Positions 59,341-59,530 of a stretch of 59,530 bases of DNA are shown piece by piece. Positions within the stretch are counted from its first letter, which is position 1; each line of letters begins with the position of its first letter. Origin of the DNA: Bacillota bacterium (lineage in GTDB: Bacteria; Bacillota; Limnochordia; Darwinibacteriales; DTU012); assembly GCA_012837335.1 (NCBI GenBank), contig DURM01000027.1, positions 1 through 59,530 of the forward strand, given 5' to 3'. A model generated the notes under the pieces. The model was not told the origin of the DNA and ran no database searches. It saw only the letters and a program-made list of their open reading frames with translations. The position numbers and the translations under genes were made by a program.

Positions 59341-59371
59341 GGGACTGAATTGAGCAGCTCAACCCAGTCCC
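59341..59371 (-). promoter_or_regulatory. strong hairpin in the 5' leader of the exporter operon
   Basis: GGGACTGGGTTGAG and CTCAATTCAGTCCC (minus strand) pair over 14 bp with two G-U and a three-base loop. No T-tract follows, so it is not a clear terminator. It may be an operator, an mRNA stabiliser or part of a larger leader. Confidence 0.5.
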
Positions 59372-59389
59372 CGGATCAAACCTCATTAA

Positions 59390-59419
59390 TATAGTTGCAC
59401 AAACCTCGGTATTTGTCAA
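59390..59419 (-). promoter_or_regulatory. candidate promoter of the exporter operon
   Basis: TTGACA (59419-59414) is consensus on the minus strand. ACTATA at 18-bp spacing (59395-59390) or the overlapping TATATT at 20 bp would be the -10 element. Confidence 0.5.
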
Positions 59420-59455
59420 GCTAGTTGTCGCTATCCCCAATAAATTCCATTGTAG

Positions 59456-59530
59456 TTATGATGCTTTACTCTCTTTAGGTTTCGATTCATCTTTCGAGCG
59501 TTCGGGATTGAGCCAAACCTTGTCGGGTAA
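59456..59530 (-). CDS. C-terminal end of an unidentified gene (cut by window edge)
   Basis: The last 24 codons of a minus-strand frame enter from the right edge and read LPDKVWLNPERSKDESKPK, ending in a hydrophilic Lys/Glu/Ser tail and TAA. Reading frame choice rests on the stop position and protein-like content only. About 165 bp separate it from the exporter gene. Function cannot be inferred. Confidence 0.5.
   Translation of the reverse strand, partial: LPDKVWLNPERSKDESKPKESKAS

Noticed and set aside
1-59530. tRNA, rRNA, CRISPR arrays, insertion sequences or prophage genes
   Set aside because: Intergenic regions were read for cloverleaf ends, regular repeats, and transposase or integrase frames, and none was found.

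Overview
The window looks like chromosomal DNA of a Bacillota (Firmicutes) bacterium with moderate GC, probably a clostridial or Limnochordia-like saccharolytic lineage. The class-level placement is an inference. Supporting signs are the cdaA-cdaR-glmM cluster, an acpS-nnr-alr cluster, AddAB in place of RecBCD, a paired M16 peptidase cluster, type I-alpha glutamine synthetase, a ydaO-type cyclic di-AMP riboswitch, strong AGGAGG ribosome binding sites and frequent GTG/TTG starts. I saw no tRNA, rRNA, CRISPR array or insertion sequence.

Layout. Positions 1-7300 (minus strand) hold cell-wall, cofactor and second-messenger housekeeping genes: alr (partial), nnrD/E, acpS, glmM, cdaR, cdaA, a HAD phosphatase and a class V aminotransferase. 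Positions 7.4-13.1 kb (plus strand) hold glnA, nadE and a large GH78 alpha-L-rhamnosidase. Positions 13.1-29.5 kb (minus) hold a 138-residue unknown, prs, an ADP-dependent sugar kinase, an ornithine/alanine racemase-like enzyme, an RsmC-like methyltransferase, a LolA-like/TPR secreted protein, deoC, 5-formyl-THF cyclo-ligase, two M16 peptidases, addA, addB and a Cof-type HAD phosphatase. From 29.6 to 36.8 kb come a transaldolase-like gene (plus), rnz, a MutS-like ATPase, two envelope proteins and a secreted HEAT-repeat/PL4 rhamnogalacturonan lyase-like fusion.

The regulatory heart lies at 36.8-40.7 kb. On the plus strand a good sigma-A promoter drives a c-di-AMP riboswitch and terminator, followed by a 30-codon membrane ORF only. 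On the minus strand an ABC-F ATPase / DUF1858 / Nif3-like operon is preceded by a ~370-nt leader. That leader has an 18-codon leader peptide, mutually exclusive stems and an intrinsic terminator, as in ribosome-mediated attenuation. Upstream of it are decayed gene remnants and two tandem MutS-like ATPases.

Positions 43.8-53.1 kb form a glycan-degradation locus: GH106, a small secreted carbohydrate-binding-type protein, GH29, a GH127-like protein and GH42. None of these hydrolases has a signal peptide, so they probably finish imported oligosaccharides in the cytoplasm. The secreted PL4-like lyase and the small secreted protein would act outside, and GH78 at 9.6 kb fits the same rhamnose-containing substrate. 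The right end holds an EAL phosphodiesterase with a degenerate GGDEF domain, a heterodimeric-type ABC exporter pair and the tail of another gene.
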